A stretch of DNA of 5,550 nucleotides from contig JAGHTS010000055.1 of NCBI GenBank assembly GCA_018065225.1, forward strand, positions 1 through 5,550, written 5' to 3'. The notes under the pieces were generated by a model that searched no databases, had not been told where the DNA came from, and saw only the letters and a program-made list of their open reading frames with translations. The translations under genes were made by a program, and so were the position numbers. This DNA is from Candidatus Phascolarctobacterium caballi. Lineage in GTDB: Bacteria; Bacillota; Negativicutes; Acidaminococcales; Acidaminococcaceae. Of the stretch, positions 1-5,550 are shown in pieces; positions within the stretch are counted from its first letter, which is position 1; each line of letters opens with the position of its first letter.

Positions 1-3000
1 CCCAAGGAACATATAACATAGATCGTGGTGGGGGTGAGACACTTTTAAGTGGGGGTCATTCTTGGGGTTCGGGGAATGCAAGTGGTAATATTGTTAATAT
101 AACTAATGTAATATTTAATGCTGAAAATAGTATATTAATGATTTATGGTGGCTATTCCGAAGATGTATTGAATAACGCATATTCTAATACCGTAAATTTA
201 GACAATGTAATTTTTAATAACAGCATAGTGGAAGGAACCATTATTGTTTTAGCAAGCAACAATACAGGAAACAATGGTGGATTAGTGGAAATCAAAAGTA
301 ACGGATTAGTAAATAATACCAAATTGACTTTGGGCGGCGGTAAAGTTGCTATTAATGGAGATATTACCGGTACGGGTGATTTGATTGTTAATTCTTATGC
401 CGGCGAAAATAATGCCAACATAACCCAAAATAGTTTGACGATTGAAAATGTATTCACAACCGCATTAAGTAATATTATAGTAACAACTTTGACAAATAAT
501 GGTACTTTAAATGTAACAGACGGTATATTACATAATATTGCCGGCACAGGGACAACAACATTTACTACAAATACCGTCAATGTGTTAAATAATGTTAATA
601 TTACAGGAACTTTGAATGTTGGCAACAAAACTATCAATATGCAAAATGGCAATTTTTCAACTTTGACAGTCAATACTTTGACAGGTGTTTGCAATGTAAA
701 GATAGATGCTGATTTAAATGAAAATACATCTGATAAGCTTTCGGTTACTGATGGTGCAAATGCTGTTATAACATTAAGTGATTTGATTATTGTTAAGGAT
801 ACTGCTGCCAATAGCGGAACATTAGAAAATGTGTTTGCAAATATTGATAATTTGACTTTAACAGAAAGTGTTGCCGTAAGATATACCTCAAACAGCAAAT
901 ATACATTTACTAATAATGGTGGCTCATTGTCATATACACGTGAAGATTCTTCAAAAGGGTTAAGTAATTTCATTAACGGAGATATAGATAATTTCAGTAT
1001 TACAGAAGATATGGTTATAACTGAACCTGGTCCCGTCGGAATAATAAAAAACGGTCGGCAGGCAACTTTGCCTTTAAACGGATATAACATAACTGGTAAT
1101 AATGATGTCGGTTTTGTTGTTAATCAAGGATGTAGTCTTACAATACTTGGCAATAATGACAATCCGTCGATAATTTCCGGGTTTGCCAAATCCTTTGATA
1201 ATAAAGGGGCTGTCAATTTGGAAGGTGTCAAAATAACTGGTAATGCTGATGGCATTAGTAATGATGCAAATTTGAATTTCAAAGGAAACAATATTATAGA
1301 AGATAAAGTTTTCGGAACAGGGAATTTAAATGTTACAGAGGGCATTACAACACTTCAAGTTGCAACTTTTGAAAATACCGTGAATATAAATCAGGAAGCA
1401 ACAGTTAAAATAATAGGTGGCGCAGAAACCAAGGGGATTATGAATAACAAAGGTACCGTTCAACTAATAACTGCAGATAGTTTGTGCGGATTTGTTCAAA
1501 ATGAAGGGTTAGTTGATGTTGAACAGGGAGGAACTATAACCAAGGGAATGCAAGGCCATGGAACTTTAAAAATTCATGATGAAGTAACTATTTGTGGGGA
1601 AAATGTTAAGGTTGGTACAATAGAAATTGCTGAAGATGCAGTTAATAAAGTTATTAATATAGGCAAAAATAGCGCCGACGGATATGTAGTTGTCAGCGCA
1701 GAAGAAACAAAACTAAACGGCGGCATGATGTTCCTTGACCCTGCATGGATAGATGGAGTTGGTATTGAAGGCGCCTCCAATTATGCCACTAACACTACGA
1801 CCATAGACGGTAGTTATGTTGTAGGTGAAAACAGTATTTTGTCTCTTGGTACTGTTGACGGTAATGATGTTGTAAATTATGTTAACCGCAAAAATTCCAA
1901 TATCACATGGGGACAATCTGCAATTACAGCGGGAGTTTATCTTGCCAAAACAGTTGATATTACCAATGGTGCAATTTATGTTGACGGTAGTTTAACCAGT
2001 GCTTTGCCAACTAATCCGGCAAATGGCAGTTTAACATTAAAAGATAATTCATTATTGATGGTTAATAGTCGTAATTTAACTGATAATACTGCAATAACAG
2101 GAGTTGGTAATGCAGAAATTGGCAATGCTACAATTTATTTGCGTGGAGCAAGAACTGGTCAAGATATATATATCACAGATGGCGGCACAGGCAGTATTGA
2201 TCCTAATACAATAACATTAGCCGGCTTGGGCGGTAATTTCCATGCAGAAGCAAGTTTAGATGGGGACAAACTTAAAGTTCACATTATTAAAGGTTCTTTG
2301 GCAATTTTAGAAGACACAGCAATTCCTAATGTCGGGGAAGCAATGGAAAAAAGTTCCAATACAAAGGTAATGGAATATCTTGATAATATTTCAAATTTGA
2401 CCGATGACAAAGCTGCAATTTCAGCAATTAATGCATTGGCAAATATGAGTGAATTAGCCAATGTGCAACATGGAATGTACAATATGAGCAACCAAATGAC
2501 AGATGCCGTTGCCGACCATTTAAGAGAGTTGAATGCGAATAAAGCGGGATGGGAGATTTGGGCATCTTATATCCGTAATCATGAAAAAGTACACGATATG
2601 GGATTGGAAGCGATAGATGCTGATTATACGGCAAACTATAATGGGGTTATAGTCGGTGCCGATTTATTTAAACAAAAATATGTAACTGCAGGTATCGCAC
2701 TAACTTATGCAAATGGTGATGTCAGTGGTAATGACGGAGGTGTTCATACAAAAAATGATGCTGATTATTTCGGCTTGTCAATTTATGGGAGGATAGATAA
2801 AAAAATTGGTACATTATTTGCGGATATAAGTTATATGAATGGTAGGTCTGACATTAAACAATACAACTTTGGTACAGATATTACAGCAAAACCCAAGACA
2901 GATGCATTTACTATTGGTTTTATTGCCGAAAAGGATTTTGCGGCAGGAAAGGTTTGCAATGTGATCCCTTATGTTGGATTACGTTATCTAAAAATAGGAA

Positions 3001-3359
3001 CTGGCGACTTTGAAAATAATTTAAATATGACATATGATATGGATAGCCAAAATATTGTAATGCTACCTATAGGTGTTGTTTGCAACAAAGTGATTGAAAA
3101 AAATGGTTGGAAATTTAACCCAACCATTGAATTGGGATATAGGGTGAACTTTGGCAATAGAAATATTGACCAAAAAGTTTCGTTTGAAAAAGCCAACGAT
3201 AATTTGAATATGAAAATTGTTGATAACGGATATTGGGTGGGTAAATTAAGATTTAGTGCTGATAGCAAACGTATTACATATGGTATTGGATATACTTATA
3301 TGCGTGGCTCACATGCGCGTGATTGTAGATATATGTTAAATACTATTTGGAAATTCTAA
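1..3359 (+). CDS. Autotransporter (type Va secretion), 5'-truncated: beta-helix passenger plus C-terminal outer-membrane barrel
   Basis: The frame is open from the left edge (first full codon at 3) to a TAA at 3357-3359, giving 1118 residues. The true start and signal peptide lie upstream; the ATG at 138 has no ribosome site and sits inside the open frame. Positions 3 to about 2300 encode a passenger rich in Asn, Thr, Gly and Val, with short alternating hydrophobic strands typical of a right-handed beta-helix. Rungs beginning Gly-x-Gly recur at 369, 543, 1314 and 1554. A helical linker (about 2330-2546) precedes a 270-residue autotransporter barrel (about 2547-3356), which opens with GWEIWASY and has alternating amphipathic strands. 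The protein ends IWKF; a terminal aromatic residue is the usual BAM-recognition signal. I see no serine-protease GDSG or lipase motif, so an adhesin or surface-display role is likely, but that is inference. Four Cys codons in the passenger (690, 1131, 1485, 1593) and three in the barrel (2955, 3081, 3324) are more than usual. GC content is visibly lower than in the minus-strand genes. Confidence 0.92.
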   Translation, partial: QGTYNIDRGGGETLLSGGHSWGSGNASGNIVNITNVIFNAENSILMIYGGYSEDVLNNAYSNTVNLDNVIFNNSIVEGTIIVLASNNTGNNGGLVEIKSNGLVNNTKLTLGGGKVAINGDITGTGDLIVNSYAGENNANITQNSLTIENVFTTALSNIIVTTLTNNGTLNVTDGILHNIAGTGTTTFTTNTVNVLNNVNITGTLNVGNKTINMQNGNFSTLTVNTLTGVCNVKIDADLNENTSDKLSVTDGANAVITLSDLIIVKDTAANSGTLENVFANIDNLTLTESVAVRYTSNSKYTFTNNGGSLSYTREDSSKGLSNFINGDIDNFSITEDMVITEPGPVGIIKNGRQATLPLNGYNITGNNDVGFVVNQGCSLTILGNNDNPSIISGFAKSFDNKGAVNLEGVKITGNADGISNDANLNFKGNNIIEDKVFGTGNLNVTEGITTLQVATFENTVNINQEATVKIIGGAETKGIMNNKGTVQLITADSLCGFVQNEGLVDVEQGGTITKGMQGHGTLKIHDEVTICGENVKVGTIEIAEDAVNKVINIGKNSADGYVVVSAEETKLNGGMMFLDPAWIDGVGIEGASNYATNTTTIDGSYVVGENSILSLGTVDGNDVVNYVNRKNSNITWGQSAITAGVYLAKTVDITNGAIYVDGSLTSALPTNPANGSLTLKDNSLLMVNSRNLTDNTAITGVGNAEIGNATIYLRGARTGQDIYITDGGTGSIDPNTITLAGLGGNFHAEASLDGDKLKVHIIKGSLAILEDTAIPNVGEAMEKSSNTKVMEYLDNISNLTDDKAAISAINALANMSELANVQHGMYNMSNQMTDAVADHLRELNANKAGWEIWASYIRNHEKVHDMGLEAIDADYTANYNGVIVGADLFKQKYVTAGIALTYANGDVSGNDGGVHTKNDADYFGLSIYGRIDKKIGTLFADISYMNGRSDIKQYNFGTDITAKPKTDAFTIGFIAEKDFAAGKVCNVIPYVGLRYLKIGTGDFENNLNMTYDMDSQNIVMLPIGVVCNKVIEKNGWKFNPTIELGYRVNFGNRNIDQKVSFEKANDNLNMKIVDNGYWVGKLRFSADSKRITYGIGYTYMRGSHARDCRYMLNTIWKF

Positions 3360-3419
3360 TTAGTTTCATAGTCGCAAGGAAATGTATCTGATTTTAATTA
3401 TTTGCTTTACAAGTATAAG

Positions 3420-3450
3420 AAAGTGCTTCACACAATGTGTGAAGCACTTT
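3420..3450. terminator. Bidirectional intrinsic terminator between convergent genes
   Basis: A 14-bp perfect stem pairs 3420-3433 with 3437-3450 around an AAT loop. The core arm is AGTGCTTCACAC and its exact complement. On the plus strand it is followed by a T-rich tract (TTTTACTC, then TTCTTTTTT), ending the autotransporter transcript about 60 nt after its stop. On the minus strand it begins at the stop codon of the chorismate mutase gene (TAA 3450-3452) and is followed by TTTCTTAT, a weaker U-tract. Stem strength and location make this a confident call. The relative efficiency in the two directions is not known. Confidence 0.88.
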
Positions 3451-3689
3451 TACTCTTCTTTTTTACTTACCTCAATTATCGTTTTGATAATTGATTCTGT
3501 ATTCTTGCCAGCAATATCCGTAAAATTTTTAATTACAATCTTTTCTCTGTCACTGTCTGTAATGGCAGTGCCATTTTGTTTTTTTATCCTGCCAATCAGT
3601 TTTACAATATCCAGCCGCATTTTAACATTCTTGGCAATTTGCGTATCAATACGGTCAATTTCTGTACGTAACTGTTCTAATTCCGTCAT
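3450..3689 (-). CDS. Chorismate mutase, AroQ class, minimal single-domain (79 aa)
   Basis: The product would convert chorismate to prephenate, the branch step to phenylalanine and tyrosine, in the cytoplasm. The 79-residue all-helical protein fits one AroQ domain, usually about 80-100 residues and dimeric. Active-site residues align without gaps to the E. coli PheA mutase domain: R8 (R11), R25 (R28), K36 (K39), D45 (D48), R48 (R51) and E49 (E52), with the hallmark LRTEIDRID at the N-terminus. In the last helix S75 matches S84, and the Q88 position is E79, the final residue. The segment between helices 2 and 3 is six residues shorter than in E. coli. The ATG at 3687-3689 is one base past the dehydrogenase stop (3691-3693), with GAGGTG at 3697-3702 as ribosome site inside that gene, so the two are translationally coupled. 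No prephenate dehydratase or dehydrogenase domain is fused. An isochorismate-pyruvate lyase of the same fold is a less likely alternative. Confidence 0.92.
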   Translation of the reverse strand: MTELEQLRTEIDRIDTQIAKNVKMRLDIVKLIGRIKKQNGTAITDSDREKIVIKNFTDIAGKNTESIIKTIIEVSKKEE

Positions 3690-3690
3690 T

Positions 3691-4650
3691 CTATTTCACC
3701 TCGGTCAACAATGGTTCGCCTTTTAAACAAGCCAAAATGTTTTTGGCAGTTAACATCGCCATTTCATCCCTTGTTTCCTTTGTGGCACTTGCCAAATGCG
3801 GTGTAACCGTTATGTTATCCAAAGATAACAGTTTATGCTCCGCAGGCAATGGTTCAGGGTCTGTCACATCCAGACAGGCATACGCCAAACGCTTGTTAAA
3901 CAAGGCATCATACAAGGCGTCCGTATCCACAACTTTGCCACGGCTTATGTTTATTAAGCAGGCGGTCGGTTTCATCAGTGCCAAATTAGCAGCCCCCATC
4001 AGTCCCATAGTGGATGGATTTAAACTACATGCCAATAGCACAAAATCAGCAGTTTTTAACAAGGTATCACGGTCAACATATTTTGCCTGAAATTTTGCTT
4101 CATCCGTCCGTTGGTGGTTATTGTTATAAATAATTTTCATTTTACTGCCTAAGGCACGCAAAGCGACCGCACTGCCAATATCCCCCATACCAATAATACC
4201 CAAAGTTTTACCTGCCAAACTGGTAGTCAAGCCAAACGCTTTATGCCTGCCCCATGTACCATCAAACACAAAATTATTGGCGCGGGAAATTCTGCGGGCA
4301 CTGTCAATAATCAAACCATAAGCCAAATCAGCCACTGCATCAACCAAAACCCCGGGAGTATTGCTTACTTTTACATTATGCTTATGGCAAGCCATAATAT
4401 CAATATGGTCATACCCCACAGAAAACTGGCCAATGATTTTTAGTTTGGGTGCCTTTGCCAAAAATTCGTCATCAATTTTGGAATACCCTACTGAAAATAA
4501 AGCATCGGCTTCGTGCAACAATTTATCAAATTCCTCAGGCGTAAATTTTTGTTCCTGTTGGTCAAATAATGTTACTTCGTTTTTCAAAAACTCATAAGCA
4601 ACCGGTCGCATTTTGCCCGTAACAAGCACTTTAAAATCTTTTAATGACAT
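3691..4650 (-). CDS. NAD(P)-dependent D-2-hydroxyacid dehydrogenase, glyoxylate/hydroxypyruvate reductase type
   Basis: A 319-residue, full-length cytoplasmic enzyme that reduces a 2-ketoacid to the D-2-hydroxyacid. The order is: N-terminal half of the substrate domain (about 1-100), Rossmann cofactor domain (about 101-285) with GMGDIG at 154-159, then the C-terminal helix returning to the substrate domain. The family catalytic triad is complete: R237 in ISRG, E266 in DPEP, H285 in TPHLASAT. The VGYDHID and NTPGVLVDAVADLAYG blocks, and SATKETRDEM at the end, resemble the GyaR/GRHPR branch more than SerA, and there is no ACT domain. The strand-2 end reads IIYNNNHQRT with no acidic residue, which fits NADPH better than NADH (inference). 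The ATG at 4648-4650 has a textbook AGGAGG at 4656-4661, five bases upstream. It lies 16 nt after the DUF456-frame stop and 1 nt before the mutase. Exact substrate is unknown: glyoxylate, hydroxypyruvate, or an aromatic 2-ketoacid suggested by the neighbour. Confidence 0.93.
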   Translation of the reverse strand: MSLKDFKVLVTGKMRPVAYEFLKNEVTLFDQQEQKFTPEEFDKLLHEADALFSVGYSKIDDEFLAKAPKLKIIGQFSVGYDHIDIMACHKHNVKVSNTPGVLVDAVADLAYGLIIDSARRISRANNFVFDGTWGRHKAFGLTTSLAGKTLGIIGMGDIGSAVALRALGSKMKIIYNNNHQRTDEAKFQAKYVDRDTLLKTADFVLLACSLNPSTMGLMGAANLALMKPTACLINISRGKVVDTDALYDALFNKRLAYACLDVTDPEPLPAEHKLLSLDNITVTPHLASATKETRDEMAMLTAKNILACLKGEPLLTEVK

Positions 4651-4655
4651 AATAT

Positions 4656-4661
4656 CCTCCT
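4656..4661 (-). promoter_or_regulatory. Shine-Dalgarno site of the dehydrogenase gene
   Basis: Minus-strand AGGAGG, five bases before the ATG at 4648-4650. It starts six bases after the TGA (4667-4669) that closes the upstream DUF456 frame. This fixes the dehydrogenase start and shows that the upstream frame originally ended exactly where a coupled gene should end. Confidence 0.9.
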
Positions 4662-4666
4662 TTGTA

Positions 4667-5200
4667 TCAGAAAAAAGTTAAGTTTTCCATCCTGATATGT
4701 TGCAAAATAGCACTTGCCAACATATACGCCAAACAAAAAGCCGCTGCCAGTTTTCCGCTCATTGCCCAAAAACGGACCTTTGCCGCCTTCCATGCCAACT
4801 CTTTTGCATTTGCAAAATCCCTGCTCCGCCAATATTCTTACAAATAGGCGGCACCCGCAGCACCAGCCAACCCGCCAAGAAATGAACCAAGTATCGGAAA
4901 AATACCAGTACCAATACAAGCCCCAATAAACCCGCCAACTGCAATTAAAAACACCGCAGACCAACTGACCTTTTCTTTTTTGACGCCAAACAGGGAAACA
5001 AAAAACTCCCAACTTTCGCCAGCCACATAAATAACAGCGGCCAACGCCAATGCCTGCCAATCCAAATACCGCTCGTCATAAACAGCAAAACTGACACGGG
5101 CAATCATCATCATAGTATTGCCCGGCAAATCAAAAATTGTCAAAAGCGGCCCCAACAAAGCCAAGAGAACCGCCAACACCGCAGTCGCTATAATATCCAT
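4667..5200 (-). pseudogene. DUF456-like small membrane protein, interrupted by an in-frame TAA
   Basis: From the ATG at 5198-5200 the frame gives 120 residues, hits TAA at 4838-4840, then continues in the same frame for 56 codons to TGA at 4667-4669 (177 codons if the TAA were sense). Before the stop are hydrophobic segments at about residues 3-23, 48-67, 82-103 and 104-120, with a LLGPLL...DLPGN motif near the N-terminus and a Gly-rich FIGACIGTGIFPILGSFLGG block, as in DUF456 proteins. After the stop comes EYWRSRDFANA, a basic helix and a last hydrophobic segment (KLAAAFCLAYMLASAIL). This matches the family's usual ending, a conserved Gly/Glu block, a basic stretch and a final membrane helix. 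The downstream fragment has no ribosome site of its own. The family's function is unknown. The first 120 residues may still be made as a protein lacking its last membrane segment. A sequencing error is the other explanation. Family assignment is by pattern only. Confidence 0.75.
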
Positions 5201-5209
5201 AATGAATAT

Positions 5210-5218
5210 ATTATAACA
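5210..5218 (-). promoter_or_regulatory. Extended -10 promoter of the DUF456-dehydrogenase-mutase unit
   Basis: The minus strand reads TGTTATAAT: a perfect TATAAT (5210-5215) with the upstream TG of an extended -10 element. No good -35 is present at 16-18 bp, which an extended -10 can tolerate. The ATG at 5200 begins only ten bases past the hexamer. A start 6-7 bases downstream of the hexamer (about 5203-5204) would leave a leader of only a few nucleotides, and no ribosome site is visible. Transcription probably covers all three minus-strand genes. Confidence 0.65.
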
Positions 5219-5250
5219 TAACAAATTGCTTTTTATCGAATTAAAATTAC

Positions 5251-5273
5251 AAAAAGAACTGTCTTTACAGCCC
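5251..5273 (-). terminator. Terminator-like hairpin on the minus strand upstream of the operon promoter
   Basis: On the minus strand GGGCTGT (5267-5273), loop AAAG and ACAGTTC (5256-5262) form a 7-bp stem with two G-U pairs, followed by TTTTT (5251-5255) and then GTAATTTTAA. Flanking TTACAAA (5274-5280) and TTTGTAA (5247-5253) can extend the pairing. On the plus strand the two wobbles become A-C mismatches, so the structure favours a minus-strand RNA. It could end a short transcript arriving from the right, before the operon's own promoter. No gene for such a transcript is recognised. Confidence 0.5.
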
Positions 5274-5289
5274 TTTGTAACTTTTAACT

Positions 5290-5328
5290 AAACCGCTTAT
5301 GAAATAAATCGTAAGCAGTTTTTATTTT
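5290..5328 (+). terminator. Terminator-like hairpin with T-tract, plus orientation
   Basis: AAACCGCTTATGA (5290-5302) pairs with TCGTAAGCAGTTT (5309-5321) around AATAAA, with one C-A mismatch and one U-G pair on the plus strand. It is followed by TTATTTT, giving a near-continuous T-tract from 5319 to 5328. It looks like an intrinsic terminator for plus-strand transcription, yet no plus-strand gene ends nearby. It could be a remnant of a lost gene or part of a larger structured region. Confidence 0.4.
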
Positions 5329-5338
5329 GCATTTCCAC

Positions 5339-5434
5339 CTTTGAAAATTCAAAATCAAATCGCTTTTCAAAGTGAAAATTGCCAAAAGGCAATCTAAAAA
5401 TGACATCATTTCTTTATAAAACGACGTCATTTTT
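5339..5434 (-). other. Cluster of three further inverted repeats in the divergent intergenic region
   Basis: Three stems follow one another. CTTTGAAAA (5339-5347) pairs perfectly with 5364-5372 across a 16-nt loop. ATTGCC (5378-5383) pairs perfectly with GGCAAT (5388-5393) around AAAA. AAAAATGACATC (5396-5407) pairs with GACGTCATTTTT (5423-5434) across 15 nt, with one mismatch on plus that is a G-U pair on minus. The second and third are followed by T-runs when read on the minus strand (TTTTC and TTTTTAG). Together with the two hairpins to the left they fill 5247-5434, so five stems lie in under 190 nt. They may be a structured minus-strand RNA, tandem terminators or protein-binding dyads; the sequence does not decide. 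Confidence 0.45.
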
Positions 5435-5500
5435 TAAACACATTTTTGTAGGCGAATGTACAATATAAGTGCAACAAAATAAAAATGACACATAGACTTC

Positions 5501-5509
5501 TGATAAAAT
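5501..5509 (+). promoter_or_regulatory. Candidate extended -10 promoter of the next plus-strand gene
   Basis: TGATAAAAT holds a TAAAAT hexamer (one mismatch to TATAAT) with a TG one base upstream. A start near 5516 would give a leader of about 30 nt containing the AGGAGG site. No clear -35 is seen: ATGACA at 5485-5490 is only 13 bases away. It mirrors the extended -10 used by the divergent operon. Confidence 0.45.
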
Positions 5510-5535
5510 AAAGTTGAGAAAAACTGCAAAATATC

Positions 5536-5541
5536 AGGAGG
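5536..5541 (+). promoter_or_regulatory. Shine-Dalgarno site of the next gene
   Basis: A full AGGAGG lies five bases before the ATG at 5547-5549, the same sequence and spacing as for the dehydrogenase gene, so a real coding start at the window edge is likely. Confidence 0.8.
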
Positions 5542-5546
5542 TAACT

Positions 5547-5550
5547 ATGC
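5547..5550 (+). CDS. Start of an unidentified gene, cut by the window edge
   Basis: Only ATG and one further base are present. The call rests on the ideal ribosome site at 5536-5541 and a plausible promoter at 5501-5509. It is divergent from the DUF456 operon. Nothing can be said about the product. Confidence 0.6.

Noticed and set aside
138..140. ATG as start of the autotransporter gene
   Set aside because: The same frame is open to the left edge with passenger-like sequence (45 more codons), and there is no ribosome site or signal peptide at 138.
395..1090. Long open frame (231 codons) on the minus strand opposite the passenger
   Set aside because: Val/Leu/Pro/Ser-rich translation of the complement of Asn/Thr repeats, no ribosome site, no recognisable domain; an antisense shadow.
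3382..4090. Plus-strand open frames opposite the chorismate mutase and dehydrogenase genes
   Set aside because: They are complements of well-identified genes with complete catalytic motifs.
4838..4840. TAA read as a sense codon through a variant genetic code
   Set aside because: TAA is the natural terminator of the autotransporter and of the chorismate mutase in this same window, so general reassignment is unlikely.
4641..5060. Minus-strand 139-codon frame overlapping the DUF456 gene and running into the dehydrogenase start
   Set aside because: Trp/Cys/Gly-rich with no family pattern. The family-like sequence on both sides of the TAA lies in one other frame, so a frameshift fusion is not needed.
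5222..5224. TTG as an upstream start adding eight residues to the DUF456 protein
   Set aside because: Those codons overlap the extended -10 element, no ribosome site precedes them, and the added residues do not resemble the family.
5247..5434. CRISPR array or tandem direct repeats
   Set aside because: The five elements are inverted repeats with unrelated sequences; there is no repeated unit with spacers.
5400..5468. 22-codon plus-strand frame (ATG at 5400) as a leader peptide
   Set aside because: No proper ribosome site or promoter, it lies within an inverted repeat, and it has no run of regulatory codons.

Overview
The window suggests a low-GC, double-membraned (diderm) bacterium. The first 3.36 kb is the 3' part of an autotransporter gene whose product ends in a complete outer-membrane beta-barrel, which requires an outer membrane. 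Strong AGGAGG ribosome sites and an Asn/Thr/Gly-rich beta-helix passenger resemble autotransporters of gut-associated, host-adapted lineages (for example low-GC Alphaproteobacteria or diderm Firmicutes). The sequence alone does not fix the lineage.

Layout. (1) Positions 1-3359, plus strand: autotransporter, open from the left edge with its start and signal peptide outside the window. (2) Positions 3360-3450: short convergent gap with a near-perfect 14-bp hairpin that can terminate both directions. (3) Positions 3450-5200, minus strand: a compact three-gene unit read right to left. It holds a DUF456-like small membrane protein, a D-2-hydroxyacid dehydrogenase of the glyoxylate/hydroxypyruvate reductase type, and a minimal AroQ-class chorismate mutase. 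The gaps are 16 nt and 1 nt, so this is very probably one operon, driven by an extended -10 promoter at 5210-5218. (4) Positions 5201-5546: divergent intergenic region packed with inverted repeats, then an extended -10 and an AGGAGG site for a plus-strand gene. (5) Position 5547: the ATG of that next gene, cut by the window edge.

The most notable finding is that the DUF456-like gene carries a single in-frame TAA (4838-4840). The same frame continues past it for 56 codons of convincing family-like sequence and stops just before the dehydrogenase's ribosome site. The gene is therefore either freshly inactivated, a phase or sequencing artefact, or truncated. Secondary points are a probable leaderless start of the operon, the clustered hairpins in the divergent region, and a Glu at the C-terminal active-site position of the chorismate mutase where the E. 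coli enzyme has Gln.

The autotransporter is a surface protein with no visible protease or esterase motif in the part seen. The minus-strand unit is metabolic: chorismate to prephenate plus a 2-ketoacid reductase. There is no evident functional link between the two sides. Nothing in the window clearly amounts to an undescribed multi-gene system.
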